From contig NZ_JACGYX010000004.1 of the NCBI RefSeq assembly GCF_014119005.1, forward strand, positions 124,001 through 188,000: 64,000 bases of DNA, given 5' to 3'. This document shows positions 49,463-58,618 of the stretch, in pieces (the first letter of the stretch is position 1; each line of letters opens with the position of its first letter). Made by a program: the position numbers and the translations under genes. The stretch comes from Psychrobacter sp. GP33. GTDB lineage: Bacteria > Pseudomonadota > Gammaproteobacteria > Pseudomonadales > Moraxellaceae. Under the pieces are notes generated by a model, which saw only the letters and a program-made list of their open reading frames with translations, had not been told where the DNA came from and did no database searches.

Positions 49463-50929
49463 TTAGCTGATATCAGAACACCAGTATTTGGTAACGACAT
49501 ATTCTTCGATACCATACTTTGAGCCTTCACGACCAAATCCTGATTGCTTAACCCCACCAAATGGCGCAACTTCGGTTGAAATCATACCGGTATTATGACC
49601 AACCATGCCATATTCTAAACCTTCAGTTACTCGCCAAGCGCGCGCGTAATCACTACAATAGAAGTAAGCTGCTAATCCATAAATGGTATCGTTAGCCGCG
49701 TTGATAACCTCTTCTTCGCTCGAAAAGGTAAAAATCGAGGCAATAGGACCAAATATCTCTTCGCTAGCAATGTCCATATCCGCACTAATATCCGTAATCA
49801 CCGTTGGATTAAAGCTGAGCGCTGACGCCACATTCTTATCGCCACCAGTGACTATTTTTGCACCCTTATCTAGTGCATCCTTTAACAACACTTGTACTTT
49901 TTCTAAACCATCTTTGTTGATAAGTGGTCCGATATCAACACTTTCATCCATACCATCACCAACTTTGAGAGCTATCACTTTTTTAACAAAGATATCTAAA
50001 AATTTATCTTTAATACTGTCTTGAACATAAACGCGATTAGCGCAGACACAGGTTTGACCCGCATTACGATATTTGGAAGCAATCAAGCCATCAGCGGCTT
50101 TTTCTAAATCAGCATCGTCAAACACGATGAACGGTGCGTTACCACCAAGTTCTAATGACAGCTTTTTAATCGTCGGTGCACACTGTGCCATCAAGGTACG
50201 TCCGACTTCAGTAGAACCGGTAAACGATAATTTATGAATACGCGCATCGCCGGTTAATATTTCACCGATAACCGATGATTTACCAGTGATGACTTGAATA
50301 ACACCTGCTGGAATACCAGCTTCCTCTGCAAGGACACCTAATGCTAATGCAGAAAATGGTGTTTCTGTCGCAGGCTTAATGATAATAGTACAACCAGCAG
50401 CCAATGCTGGCGCGGCTTTACGAGTGATCATTGCAGCTGGGAAATTCCAAGGGGTAATCGCAGCGCAGACGCCTACTGGCTGTTTTAGAATGACGTAGCG
50501 CAGCTGAGACTGAGTAGCAGGGATAACGTCACCATAAACGCGTTTAGCCTCTTCAGCAAACCAGCGGATAAAACTATTGGCATAACCAATCTCGCCGCGA
50601 GATTCTTTTAATGGCTTGCCTTGCTCAGCCGTCATAATGATTGCTAAATCTTCTTTATTAGCATCAATCAGATCTGCCCACTTTTGTAGCAGTGTCGCCC
50701 GCTCTTGTGCTGTTTTTGCTGCCCACGCTACTTGTGCCTCATGAGCATAAGCGACGGCATCGTTGACATCTTGCTTGGTCAAACTTGGAATAGTACCGAT
50801 AATTTCAGCGCTGAATGGATTGGACACTTCAATAGTTGCCGCATCACTAGCCGCATGCCAGCCATCTTTGATGAAGCATTGTTGCTTAAGCAAACTTGAG
50901 TTAGATAGATTTAGCGTAGATTTTGACAC
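49463..50929 (-). CDS. gabD: NAD(P)-dependent succinate/glutarate-semialdehyde dehydrogenase
   Basis: Oxidises succinate semialdehyde to succinate (or glutarate semialdehyde to glutarate). 488 residues of the aldehyde dehydrogenase superfamily: ITPWNFPAAMITRKAAPALAAG, SFTGSTEVGRTL, catalytic Glu in LSLELGGNAPFIVFDDAD, catalytic Cys in NAGQTCVCANRVYV, and GLEYGMVGHNTG with the C-terminal FGGVKQSGFGREG. The GTG at 50929 has AAGGAG seven bases upstream. The in-frame ATG at 50947 is rejected because that ribosome site lies inside its first codons. Translationally close to gabT and divergent from an IclR regulator. Confidence 0.93.
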   Translation of the reverse strand: MSKSTLNLSNSSLLKQQCFIKDGWHAASDAATIEVSNPFSAEIIGTIPSLTKQDVNDAVAYAHEAQVAWAAKTAQERATLLQKWADLIDANKEDLAIIMTAEQGKPLKESRGEIGYANSFIRWFAEEAKRVYGDVIPATQSQLRYVILKQPVGVCAAITPWNFPAAMITRKAAPALAAGCTIIIKPATETPFSALALGVLAEEAGIPAGVIQVITGKSSVIGEILTGDARIHKLSFTGSTEVGRTLMAQCAPTIKKLSLELGGNAPFIVFDDADLEKAADGLIASKYRNAGQTCVCANRVYVQDSIKDKFLDIFVKKVIALKVGDGMDESVDIGPLINKDGLEKVQVLLKDALDKGAKIVTGGDKNVASALSFNPTVITDISADMDIASEEIFGPIASIFTFSSEEEVINAANDTIYGLAAYFYCSDYARAWRVTEGLEYGMVGHNTGMISTEVAPFGGVKQSGFGREGSKYGIEEYVVTKYWCSDIS

Positions 50930-51092
50930 TGTGACACTCCTTGTCATTTATTTTTAAATACTGTTTGTGAATATTGGGTATTTTTTGCTTCTTAATAAAA
51001 ACTTGTTCCATCATCTCAGGTATTAATGACATCTGTATAAAACCAATTTAAAAATAAATTATTACTATGTTAATTATTGATAATCTTTGATT

Positions 51093-51110
51093 TGTTCAGT
51101 ATATTGAACA
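51093..51110. promoter_or_regulatory. Candidate IclR operator between gabD and its divergent regulator
   Basis: A perfect inverted repeat TGTTCA-n6-TGAACA lies in the 303-bp divergent spacer, 123 bp before the regulator gene and 164 bp before gabD. IclR proteins bind short palindromes of this general kind; this exact site is inferred, not known. Confidence 0.55.
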
Positions 51111-51232
51111 TGTATTCTATATACGAGACATCATTATAAGAATGAAGAAAGAAAGTTTGCAACCGTTATTACTGCTTTAAACGTTACTTTATATATCTTT
51201 TTGTATACTTTTGTTTTTATAGGTCATAAATT

Positions 51233-52003
51233 ATGAATTCTACAACCGTGCCTGCATTAGATAAAATGTTTCAAATTTTAGATTTAATTACTGCCAATCC
51301 CCAACCACTAACCGCAGCGCAAATTGCTAAAGAATTGGCATTGCCACGTAGCTCAACTCATAACATATTGCAGAGTCTGCTTACCAAACATGTGATTTAT
51401 AAAGACGCTGATAGCCGCTTTCATTTAGGCTCATATTTGTTGTATTGGGCGGGCAGGTACGAGCAGCAGCAAGGTATTATTCAGTTGTTCAAAGACCTTA
51501 TTGTGCAATACCCAACATTACTGCAACATACTGTCACCTTATCTAAGTTAGATTTGGGTGAAGTGGTGTTTTTAACCTGTCATGAAGCACCTGCACCCCT
51601 AGGCTTTACTTTCCGCGCTGGCGTCCGAGTTCCGGCGGTATTTTCAGCCACGGGTAAAGCCATGTTGTCTACTCTATCTATGCCAGCTATCGAATCTTTG
51701 TATAACGGCAACTTTCCTGAACCAATCACGCCAAATGGTGTCAATAATTTCACCGATTTATCGACTGAGCTCAATATTATCCAGAGCAGTCGCATCTCGC
51801 TTGATGATGGGCAGCTACGCGATGGCATGTATTGCTTGGGCACTTATATCCGTAATGCCTCGGGTAATGCCATTGCTGGTATGGCGGTCAGCTTTTTGCA
51901 ATCAGAGTACGATTCTAAACGTGCTGAGGTCAGTGCAAACCTGATTAAACTCGCTGAGCAAATAGAACAGCGCTTAGGCTTTATTACTGCCAATTCTCTT
52001 TAA
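51233..52003 (+). CDS. IclR-family transcriptional regulator of the gab cluster
   Basis: A 256-residue DNA-binding regulator. The N-terminal winged helix-turn-helix (about residues 7-65: LDLITANPQPLTAAQIAKEL, LPRSSTHNILQSLLTKH) and a C-terminal IclR effector-binding domain (FRAGVRVPAVFSATGKAMLS, DDGQLRDGMYCLG, AGMAVSFL) are complete. It is divergent from gabD-gabT-permease, so it probably controls them. The inducer may be the omega-amino acid or semialdehyde; activator versus repressor cannot be decided. An inverted repeat in the shared spacer is the likely operator. Confidence 0.9.
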   Translation: MNSTTVPALDKMFQILDLITANPQPLTAAQIAKELALPRSSTHNILQSLLTKHVIYKDADSRFHLGSYLLYWAGRYEQQQGIIQLFKDLIVQYPTLLQHTVTLSKLDLGEVVFLTCHEAPAPLGFTFRAGVRVPAVFSATGKAMLSTLSMPAIESLYNGNFPEPITPNGVNNFTDLSTELNIIQSSRISLDDGQLRDGMYCLGTYIRNASGNAIAGMAVSFLQSEYDSKRAEVSANLIKLAEQIEQRLGFITANSL

Positions 52004-52209
52004 ATTCTTTTAACATAATTAAACGATATCATCGGTCTTTAATGTAGCAATGATAAAAATTCGTAATTAAAATAAAGTATCACTTATACAAATATGATGG
52101 TTGCTAAAAAATTCTGAATTTCCCTTTAAGCTTTTAACAGCCACTAAATCCTGTAAGTTAAAAAACTTAATTTATTGAATAAATTATCTTTATAGCAATG
52201 AACGAAATA

Positions 52210-52244
52210 AAAAAAGAGGTAATTATAAAAGTGTAATTACCTCT
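52210..52244 (-). terminator. Rho-independent terminator after the SnoaL-like gene
   Basis: On the minus strand the 11-bp stem AGAGGTAATTA/TAATTACCTCT is followed by TTTTTTT. Confidence 0.8.
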
Positions 52245-52277
52245 ATTATTCTATGTATTAAAAACAAGCACTCAGTA

Positions 52278-53069
52278 TTAGGATTGCGTAGAAGTAAACG
52301 CACCGTGACGATGCGCAAGTTCATCATCCGGTAGTACTGGTGCAATGGCATCCCACAACTCAACCACGTAACCATCTTCAATGCGCCACAGCTCAAAGAA
52401 AGAATGCCGCTCGCCACCGATCGAACCTTCAGAATGCGTTAATACAAAGTTTCCGTCAGCGACAATGCGGTGCAGCGTGTCATAGGTTAGTGCGCTATTA
52501 TCTCGTTTCAGCTGTTCCAAGAACTCTGTCATGTTCGCAACACCATCAGCGATGTCGCCAGAGTGCTGCGTGAAAGTACCATCTGGACGAGCAAATCTAG
52601 TCATAGATTGGTAGTCCTGCTGTTGCAGAAAAGTGTGCCATACCTCCTTCACAAGCGCACGATTTGCTTCGGTGTCCGCTGACCTGTCGATCTCAGTCGG
52701 TCCATCCAGTTGAGTATGACCAGATTCATTAGGTGGCGTCTCGGTGACCAGTCCATCCCAGTGTTCAACGATCTTGCCATCGGCAACGCGGTAGATGTCG
52801 AAACCGACATATAGATTATCCGGATCTAAACCAGGGTACGATCCATGCAAGGCAACCAACCCGTTTGTCTCGTCTACTAACACGCGCGCTACGTCATGGC
52901 GCATGTCGGGAGCACCAGCAACAAGATCCCTTAAACCTTGTAGACCATTAGCGACGAGCGGTGAATGCTCGACGTAATCGGATGAGAAATTACGATCTAG
53001 AGTAGTCACATCATGTTCAGTAAACAATTCCCGATCAGCCCTAACTACAAGCTCACGAATATCAATCAT
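52278..53069 (-). CDS. Tandem SnoaL-like (NTF2-fold) protein
   Basis: A 263-residue cytoplasmic protein made of two SnoaL/NTF2-like domains (about residues 1-115 and 130-250). Both halves end in the recurring pattern of this fold: the first with GFDIYRVADGKIVEHWD, the second with FFELWRIEDGYVVELWD. Such proteins are small-molecule-binding cyclases, isomerases or hydrolases, or only bind ligands; no activity can be assigned. It starts 39 bp after the aminoaldehyde dehydrogenase gene, with a strong AAGGAG site, so the two form a tight operon. Its codon and base use look more GC-rich than the flanking genes. An alternative description is 'ester cyclase-like'. Confidence 0.8.
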   Translation of the reverse strand: MIDIRELVVRADRELFTEHDVTTLDRNFSSDYVEHSPLVANGLQGLRDLVAGAPDMRHDVARVLVDETNGLVALHGSYPGLDPDNLYVGFDIYRVADGKIVEHWDGLVTETPPNESGHTQLDGPTEIDRSADTEANRALVKEVWHTFLQQQDYQSMTRFARPDGTFTQHSGDIADGVANMTEFLEQLKRDNSALTYDTLHRIVADGNFVLTHSEGSIGGERHSFFELWRIEDGYVVELWDAIAPVLPDDELAHRHGAFTSTQS

Positions 53070-53108
53070 ATCGATTTTCTCCTTGTATGTTGCATTCTGT
53101 ATGAGGTC

Positions 53109-54536
53109 TTATTCCATTGAGCTCATGACATGTTTGAGTCGAGTGTACTCTTCTACGCCGTACCGAGATAAATCCTTGCCATAACCAGAATTTTTAAAGC
53201 CACCGTGAGGCATCTCTGCAACGAGTGGGATATGGCAATTTATCCAAACACATCCGAAATCTAAGTCACGCGATACTCGCAACGCCCTAGCATGATCCTT
53301 TGTCCACACTGATGATGCTAAGCCATACTCGACATCATTGGACATGCGTACCGCTTCCTCTTCCGTTGAGAAAGTCTGTACCGTAATAACGGGTCCAAAA
53401 ATCTCGTCCTGAATGACCTCATCATCCTGACGCAAACCATCAACCACAGTCGGCTCGAAGAAAAATCCTGACATGTCTTTAGCCTGCTTACCTCCAGTCA
53501 CTACCGTAGCATGGGCAGGCAGGCGGTTTAGTAGACCTTCAATACGTTCAAGTTGGTTTGCATTATTGAGCGGTCCATACAAGATGTCATCTTTCTCTGG
53601 GGTTCCGTATGACGTAGCTTCGGCGGCCTCAACTAGCTTAGAAAGGAAGTCATCATGGACTGATTCGTGGACGAGGATTCGGGTGGAAGCCGTGCAATCT
53701 TGACCAGCATTGAAGAAACCAGTTTGAGCAAGATTCGTAGCAGCTGCGTCTAAATCCGCATCATCGAAAACCACACACGGTGCCTTGCCACCAAGCTCCA
53801 AATGTACTCGAGTCAAATTCTTTGCGGCAGCGGCAGCGACTGCCATACCCGCTTTTACAGAACCAGTAATGGCCACTAGACCAGGCACTTTCGAGCTTGA
53901 TAATAAAGCCCCAGTCTCACCGTCACCCAGTACCACGTTAAATGTGCCTTCGGGCAAGAACTCTGCCGCAATCTCTGCCATCAGCAGAGTGGAATCAGGT
54001 GTCGTGTCTGACGGTTTTAAGACAATGGTGTTACCAGCCGCGAGCGCAGGCCCAATTTTCCATATCGCCATCATGATTGGATAATTCCATGGGGTAATCT
54101 GTCCAACGACACCAATCGGTTCGCGACGAAGCGCAGAGTTATAACCTTCCAAGTATTCACCAGATGGAACACCATCCAGCATACGTGCTGCACCTGCAAA
54201 GAATCGTAGTTGGTCGATACCAACGTCAACTTCTTCCGAAGCAACCAAATACTTCGGCTGTCCCGTGTTGCGAACCTGGGCATTTACTAAATCATCACGG
54301 CGTGCTTCTAGGGCGTCAGCAATCTTCAGCATTGCAGCTTGTCGAGCTGAGGGCGTGGTGCGTCCCCATGTCGCTGTAGCGGCTTCAGCCGCTGCGTAGG
54401 CTTCCTCGACGTCCTGTTTGTTGGAGTTCGGAGACTGACCAATGACCTCGCCAGTGCTCGGATCAACTAGATCAAAAGTCGCTGAACTATGCGACTTAAC
54501 ATATTGGTTATTGACGAAATTCTGACGTTGACTCAT
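53109..54536 (-). CDS. Aminobutyraldehyde-type aldehyde dehydrogenase
   Basis: A 475-residue NAD-dependent aldehyde dehydrogenase most like gamma-aminobutyraldehyde (PatD-type) and betaine-aldehyde dehydrogenases. Motifs: GQITPWNYPIMMAIWKIGPALAAG, LKPSDTTP, AITGSVKAGMAVA, catalytic Glu in LELGGKAPCVVFDDADLD, catalytic Cys in NAGQDCTASTRILV, and PHGGFKNSGYGKDLS. It would make 4-aminobutyrate or 5-aminovalerate from the aldehydes of putrescine or cadaverine, exactly the substrates expected for the neighbouring gabT/gabD. GAGGAG lies seven bases before ATG 54536; the frame runs 21 codons further up but without a ribosome site. Composition and protein style suggest transfer, perhaps from an actinobacterium. 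Confidence 0.87.
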   Translation of the reverse strand: MSQRQNFVNNQYVKSHSSATFDLVDPSTGEVIGQSPNSNKQDVEEAYAAAEAATATWGRTTPSARQAAMLKIADALEARRDDLVNAQVRNTGQPKYLVASEEVDVGIDQLRFFAGAARMLDGVPSGEYLEGYNSALRREPIGVVGQITPWNYPIMMAIWKIGPALAAGNTIVLKPSDTTPDSTLLMAEIAAEFLPEGTFNVVLGDGETGALLSSSKVPGLVAITGSVKAGMAVAAAAAKNLTRVHLELGGKAPCVVFDDADLDAAATNLAQTGFFNAGQDCTASTRILVHESVHDDFLSKLVEAAEATSYGTPEKDDILYGPLNNANQLERIEGLLNRLPAHATVVTGGKQAKDMSGFFFEPTVVDGLRQDDEVIQDEIFGPVITVQTFSTEEEAVRMSNDVEYGLASSVWTKDHARALRVSRDLDFGCVWINCHIPLVAEMPHGGFKNSGYGKDLSRYGVEEYTRLKHVMSSME

Positions 54537-54885
54537 GGTGTACTCCTCAGATTTTTGTTTGGTAATATCAAAGGTAACATTGCTTATACACAGTTGCAAA
54601 TGGTAGCCTGTAAGTGTGTTAAATCTTGTAATTTCAATCAGTTAACTCTGTCAGTTAACTTAAAAGCATCTAAAGAAACTAACTTTGTACTATTTAAACT
54701 AAAATAGTGTTTAACCCTAAGTTTGATAATTAATATGCAACCTTCTCATAATGGCTGCGCTAACTTTTACATTGTTATCACCAACTTAAAATTTCAAAAG
54801 GTTATCGCTGCATATACACTGACCGACTGTTCTAAAATAGTTAATTTATAACCTTTACTGCTACTGCTATTTTGAAAAATATTAA
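54537..54885. other. Non-coding gap before the CoA-transferase gene
   Basis: A ~350-bp AT-rich spacer. It must hold the promoter of the aldehyde dehydrogenase operon. No convincing gene, repeat or terminator for the CoA-transferase gene was seen. Confidence 0.35.
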
Positions 54886-56106
54886 TTAAACAATACCGTC
54901 CGCTCTTAATTTAGCAATCATATCGCTGTCGTACCCAAGCGCGGCAAGCGTACTATCAGTATGCTCACCCAAGTGTGGTGGTGGCGAGCGGTAAATAACC
55001 GATGAATCTGAGAGTTTAATAGGATTGCCAAGAACTTTGACTGGACTGCCTTGATTAGTAAAATCAACCACCATCTCACGTGCTTGCGTTTGCGGCATAC
55101 CAAGCGCTTCTGCGATATTATGAATCGCACCGCTTGGAATACTGGCTTGCTGCAAGCAATCTAACCAATAGACACGCGAATGTTCAGTAAATTTTTGCGC
55201 CAACCAGCCACACAGCAGCTCACGATGTACCACTCGCGCAGGATTGGTCATAAAGCGCTCATCTTCATACCAATCGACGCCTAATACTTTACAAAGCTTG
55301 GTAAATTGCTGATCGTTGCCACAGGCTAAGATGAAGTGCTGATTGCCTTCAGCTGCAAAGACTTGATAAGGCACTATATTAGGATGTTGATTGCCCAGTC
55401 TTGGTGGCACTTGACCGGATGCCAAGTGATTCATACCAACATTAGCCAGCATCGAGATAGCACTGTCGAACAATGCCACATCAACCAGTTGACCTTGTCC
55501 GGTACGCTGACGCGCTATTAATGCGGCTTGTATACCAATCGTGAGCTGCAAGCCTGCAAATAAATCGACGACTGCCACGCCAACCTTATGGGGCTCGCCA
55601 TCAACAGGTCCGGTAATGCTCATCAAACCTGACAAACCTTGAATGATATAATCATAACCGGGAAGCGCCGCATCGGGACCCGTTTGCCCAAAACCGGTTA
55701 AAGACGCATAAATAAGACGCGGGTTGCTTTGCTTTAAACTCTCATAGTCCAAGCCGTATTTTTTTAGCCCATTAACTTTAAAGTTCTCCACTAAAATATC
55801 GCTATCAACGGCAAGCTGTCGGATAATTTTTTGTCCAGCAGGCGTGGTTATATCAACGGTCAATGATTTTTTATTACGGTTAATAGTCGCATAATACGCA
55901 GACGTATTATCAGCAAATATTGGCGGTGCCCAGTGGCGCGTTTCATCGCCAATATCGGGACGCTCGATTTTAATGACTTCTGCACCAAAGTCTGCAAGCA
56001 CTTGGGTACAAGATGGACCTGCCAATACTCGAGACAAATCCAGCACTTTAATGCCGTGCAGAGCTCCTTGTTTATCCGTAGGTAAATCTAGTGTATTGAC
56101 AGTCAT
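54886..56106 (-). CDS. CaiB/BaiF-family (family III) CoA-transferase, probably for glutarate
   Basis: A 406-residue CoA-transferase. Clear family segments are GIKVLDLSRVLAGPSCTQVLADFGAEVIKIE, NRNKKSLTVD, SLTGFGQTGPDAALPGYDYIIQGLSG (containing the catalytic-region Asp), VGVAVVDLFAGL and the late GNPIKLSD. It lies 171 bp downstream of glutaryl-CoA dehydrogenase on the same strand, the arrangement known as gcdH-gcdG in Pseudomonas. By that context it probably activates glutarate with succinyl-CoA. Sequence alone cannot exclude another dicarboxylate. AAGGGA precedes the ATG. Confidence 0.85.
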   Translation of the reverse strand: MTVNTLDLPTDKQGALHGIKVLDLSRVLAGPSCTQVLADFGAEVIKIERPDIGDETRHWAPPIFADNTSAYYATINRNKKSLTVDITTPAGQKIIRQLAVDSDILVENFKVNGLKKYGLDYESLKQSNPRLIYASLTGFGQTGPDAALPGYDYIIQGLSGLMSITGPVDGEPHKVGVAVVDLFAGLQLTIGIQAALIARQRTGQGQLVDVALFDSAISMLANVGMNHLASGQVPPRLGNQHPNIVPYQVFAAEGNQHFILACGNDQQFTKLCKVLGVDWYEDERFMTNPARVVHRELLCGWLAQKFTEHSRVYWLDCLQQASIPSGAIHNIAEALGMPQTQAREMVVDFTNQGSPVKVLGNPIKLSDSSVIYRSPPPHLGEHTDSTLAALGYDSDMIAKLRADGIV

Positions 56107-56277
56107 AATAATCCCTTATTGCATAACGTCTTTCTTGCTATAACTTTTACTACAGCATTGCTTTGACTTTAAATAAATACGGCATCAACACTAAAAAACG
56201 TACGCTACCGCTTATAAGCAATTAGTAAAAGCTCAACACTAACGTACATTTATAGTCTAAAAATGAACGATTACTTG

Positions 56278-57462
56278 TTAATAAAATGCCTGAATACCGG
56301 TTTGTGCACGCCCTAGAATAAGCGCGTGGATATCGTGCGTGCCTTCATAAGTGTTAACAGCTTCTAAATTCATCACATGACGAATGATATGGAACTCATC
56401 AGAGATACCATTACCGCCATGCATGTCACGTGCGATACGCGCAATCTCTAATGCTTTACCACAGTTATTACGCTTAATCAGTGAAATCATTTCAGGCGCC
56501 GCATTATCTTCATCCATTAAACGCCCGACACGTAGCGCGGCTTGCAGACCCAGCGTAATCTCAGTTTGCATATTGGCAAGCTTTAACTGTACCAACTGCG
56601 TAGCGGCAAGAGGACGACCAAATTGTTTACGGTCAAGGGTATACTGGCGTGATGCTTTCCAGCAGAATTCAGCTGCCCCCATCGTGCCCCACGCAATGCC
56701 ATAACGGGCTTTATTTAGACAACCAAACGGACCTTTTAAACCACGGATATCTGGGAAAGCATTTGCTTCAGGGACAAATACCTTATCCATGACAACCTCA
56801 CCGGTGACAGACGCACGAAGCGAGAACTTACCTTCGATTTTCGGTGCGGACAGCCCTTTCATGCCTTTATCCAAAATAAAACCACGAATATCACCAGCAT
56901 CATCTTTTGCCCACACCACGAACACATCAGCAATCGGGCTATTGGTAATCCACATCTTATTACCAGTCAGCTCATAGCCTCCAGCAACTGCGCGCGCGCG
57001 CGTTGTCATGGATGCAGGGTCTGAACCTGAGTCCGGCTCTGTTAAACCAAAGCAACCCACATATTCGCCGGTTGCAAGCTTAGGTAGATATTTTTCTTTT
57101 TGCTCTTCAGTACCATAAGCATGTATCGGATGCATCACCAAGCTTGATTGCACGCTCATCGCTGAGCGGTAGCCAGAATCAACGGCTTCTACTTCTTTAG
57201 CAATCAAGCCATAAGCCACACTCGACAAACCTGCACAGCCATAACCGTCAATCGTTACGCCAAGCAATCCCATCTCGCCCATCTGACGCATGATATCGCG
57301 ATCAAAATGCTCATTACGGTTTGCTTCAACAATGCCAGGCATCAGCTCTTTTTGAAAAAACTGACGCGCGCTGTCCGTTACCATGCGCTCTTCATCAGTG
57401 AGCTGGTCACGTAATAAAAAAGGATCTTCCCAGTCAAAACGTGGACTGCTGTAATTTGCCAT
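56278..57462 (-). CDS. gcdH: Glutaryl-CoA dehydrogenase
   Basis: An FAD flavoprotein that oxidises and decarboxylates glutaryl-CoA to crotonyl-CoA in lysine and tryptophan breakdown. The 394 residues show the GcdH-type N-terminus ([14 protein letters not shown]) and [11 protein letters not shown]. The FAD/substrate segments are [16 protein letters not shown] and [17 protein letters not shown], followed by [22 protein letters not shown]. The catalytic Glu lies in [17 protein letters not shown]. The ATG at 57462 has AAGGAG six bases upstream; the frame extends 32 codons higher without a ribosome site and should not be used. It faces a divergent IclR regulator across 175 bp. Confidence 0.96.
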   Translation of the reverse strand: MANYSSPRFDWEDPFLLRDQLTDEERMVTDSARQFFQKELMPGIVEANRNEHFDRDIMRQMGEMGLLGVTIDGYGCAGLSSVAYGLIAKEVEAVDSGYRSAMSVQSSLVMHPIHAYGTEEQKEKYLPKLATGEYVGCFGLTEPDSGSDPASMTTRARAVAGGYELTGNKMWITNSPIADVFVVWAKDDAGDIRGFILDKGMKGLSAPKIEGKFSLRASVTGEVVMDKVFVPEANAFPDIRGLKGPFGCLNKARYGIAWGTMGAAEFCWKASRQYTLDRKQFGRPLAATQLVQLKLANMQTEITLGLQAALRVGRLMDEDNAAPEMISLIKRNNCGKALEIARIARDMHGGNGISDEFHIIRHVMNLEAVNTYEGTHDIHALILGRAQTGIQAFY

Positions 57463-57637
57463 GTGATGCTCCTTGTTATCAGTCGTTCTGACCAATAGAT
57501 TATTATTGCCTAGTATGATTGATACGATAATAATTGACTTATTTGTTCCGCTATGCAAAACTTAGTTTCACATTATTAATCCATTTAAGCAAAAAACTTA
57601 TCCCATGTAAACCTTTATTCTAAAATACGGTTATAAA

Positions 57638-58465
57638 ATGACTAAAAACTTAGTAAGTCCGACCTCTTTACTCGAGCGAATCAATGACACCTCAAGCCAA
57701 AGCAAGGCTAATGAAGATCGGCAATTTGTCACTGCACTAGCACGCGGGCTGGCATTACTTGCCGCATTTGAACAGCATGAAGAACTCAGTCATCAACAAT
57801 TATGTCAATTAACCACCTTGCCCAAAGCGACAGTGACTCGCTTAATTTATACTCTCACCACCCTTGGGTTTTTACGGACAACCCTGCATGGACAATATAA
57901 ATTGGGCAGTAGTGCAGTACGGTTGAGCGCAACAGCTTGGAGTCGTTATGATGTCGTCACGTTTGCAGAACCATTATTACGGCAGTTTGCAACAGAAAAT
58001 GAAGTGTCAGTAAATTTAGCGACAGAAATTGATGGCGAAATGCGCTACTTAGCCTGTTGTCGTAGCCCAGCGCGTTTATCAGTGAATTTAAAGGTCGGCT
58101 CAGCAGTGCCTGTTGAACATACGGCGATTGGACGGGCTTTTTATGCAGTAAGCTCACTGGCTAGACAAGCCGTTATTACCGCTAATTTGAAGGAACGTTT
58201 AGCTGACAACGACTATCAGGAAGCACAAAATTCACTCGCTCAAGCAGCACAGTATTATGACACGCATGGCTATACGCTCTCAGATGGAGAGTTTTCTACT
58301 GATATTTTGGCGGTAGCAGTAGGTATTTTTGATGTTACGACAGGACGTTATATGTATTCGTTAAATGCCAGTGTGCCTCGGGCTAATTGGCAAAGCGATG
58401 ATTATGCGGCAAAAATTGTGCCCAAATTGCAGGCGCTTGCGGAGAAGATTGGGCGCGGTGACTAA
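57638..58465 (+). CDS. IclR-family regulator, divergent from gcdH
   Basis: A 275-residue IclR regulator. The N-terminal winged helix is at about residues 25-95 (ALARGLALLAAFEQHEELSHQQ, LPKATVTRLIYTLTTLGFL), and the ligand domain follows (LKVGSAVPVEHTAIGRAFYA, GYTLSDGEFSTDILAVAVGI). The N-lead and domain layout resemble the PcaR/PcaU/PobR aromatic-acid subgroup. Position beside gcdH suggests it controls glutarate use; in Pseudomonas that job belongs to a LysR-type protein (GcdR), so this would be a different solution. A hairpin without T-run (58488-58514) follows the stop. Confidence 0.88.
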   Translation: MTKNLVSPTSLLERINDTSSQSKANEDRQFVTALARGLALLAAFEQHEELSHQQLCQLTTLPKATVTRLIYTLTTLGFLRTTLHGQYKLGSSAVRLSATAWSRYDVVTFAEPLLRQFATENEVSVNLATEIDGEMRYLACCRSPARLSVNLKVGSAVPVEHTAIGRAFYAVSSLARQAVITANLKERLADNDYQEAQNSLAQAAQYYDTHGYTLSDGEFSTDILAVAVGIFDVTTGRYMYSLNASVPRANWQSDDYAAKIVPKLQALAEKIGRGD

Positions 58466-58585
58466 GAATTCATTTATAATAGATACCAAGACCATAAAAC
58501 TTCTATATGGTCTTGCGCTTATTAAGTCATAGTATCAAGAAATATTTAAATCAATAGTTTTATCTGATTATTAAAGCAATTGTCT

Positions 58586-58605
58586 GCCCTTATAATAATA
58601 AGGGC
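58586..58605. other. Eight-bp hairpin after the DUF4062 gene
   Basis: GCCCTTAT-aata-ATAAGGGC is a perfect short hairpin between the convergent regulator and DUF4062 genes. It lacks a T-run, so it is at most a weak terminator. Confidence 0.4.
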
Positions 58606-58618
58606 TATATAAGCTTAT

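Noticed and set aside
50930..50947. ATG 50947 as the gabD start
   Set aside because: The AAGGAG ribosome site lies within codons 2-4 of this start and is correctly spaced for the GTG at 50929.
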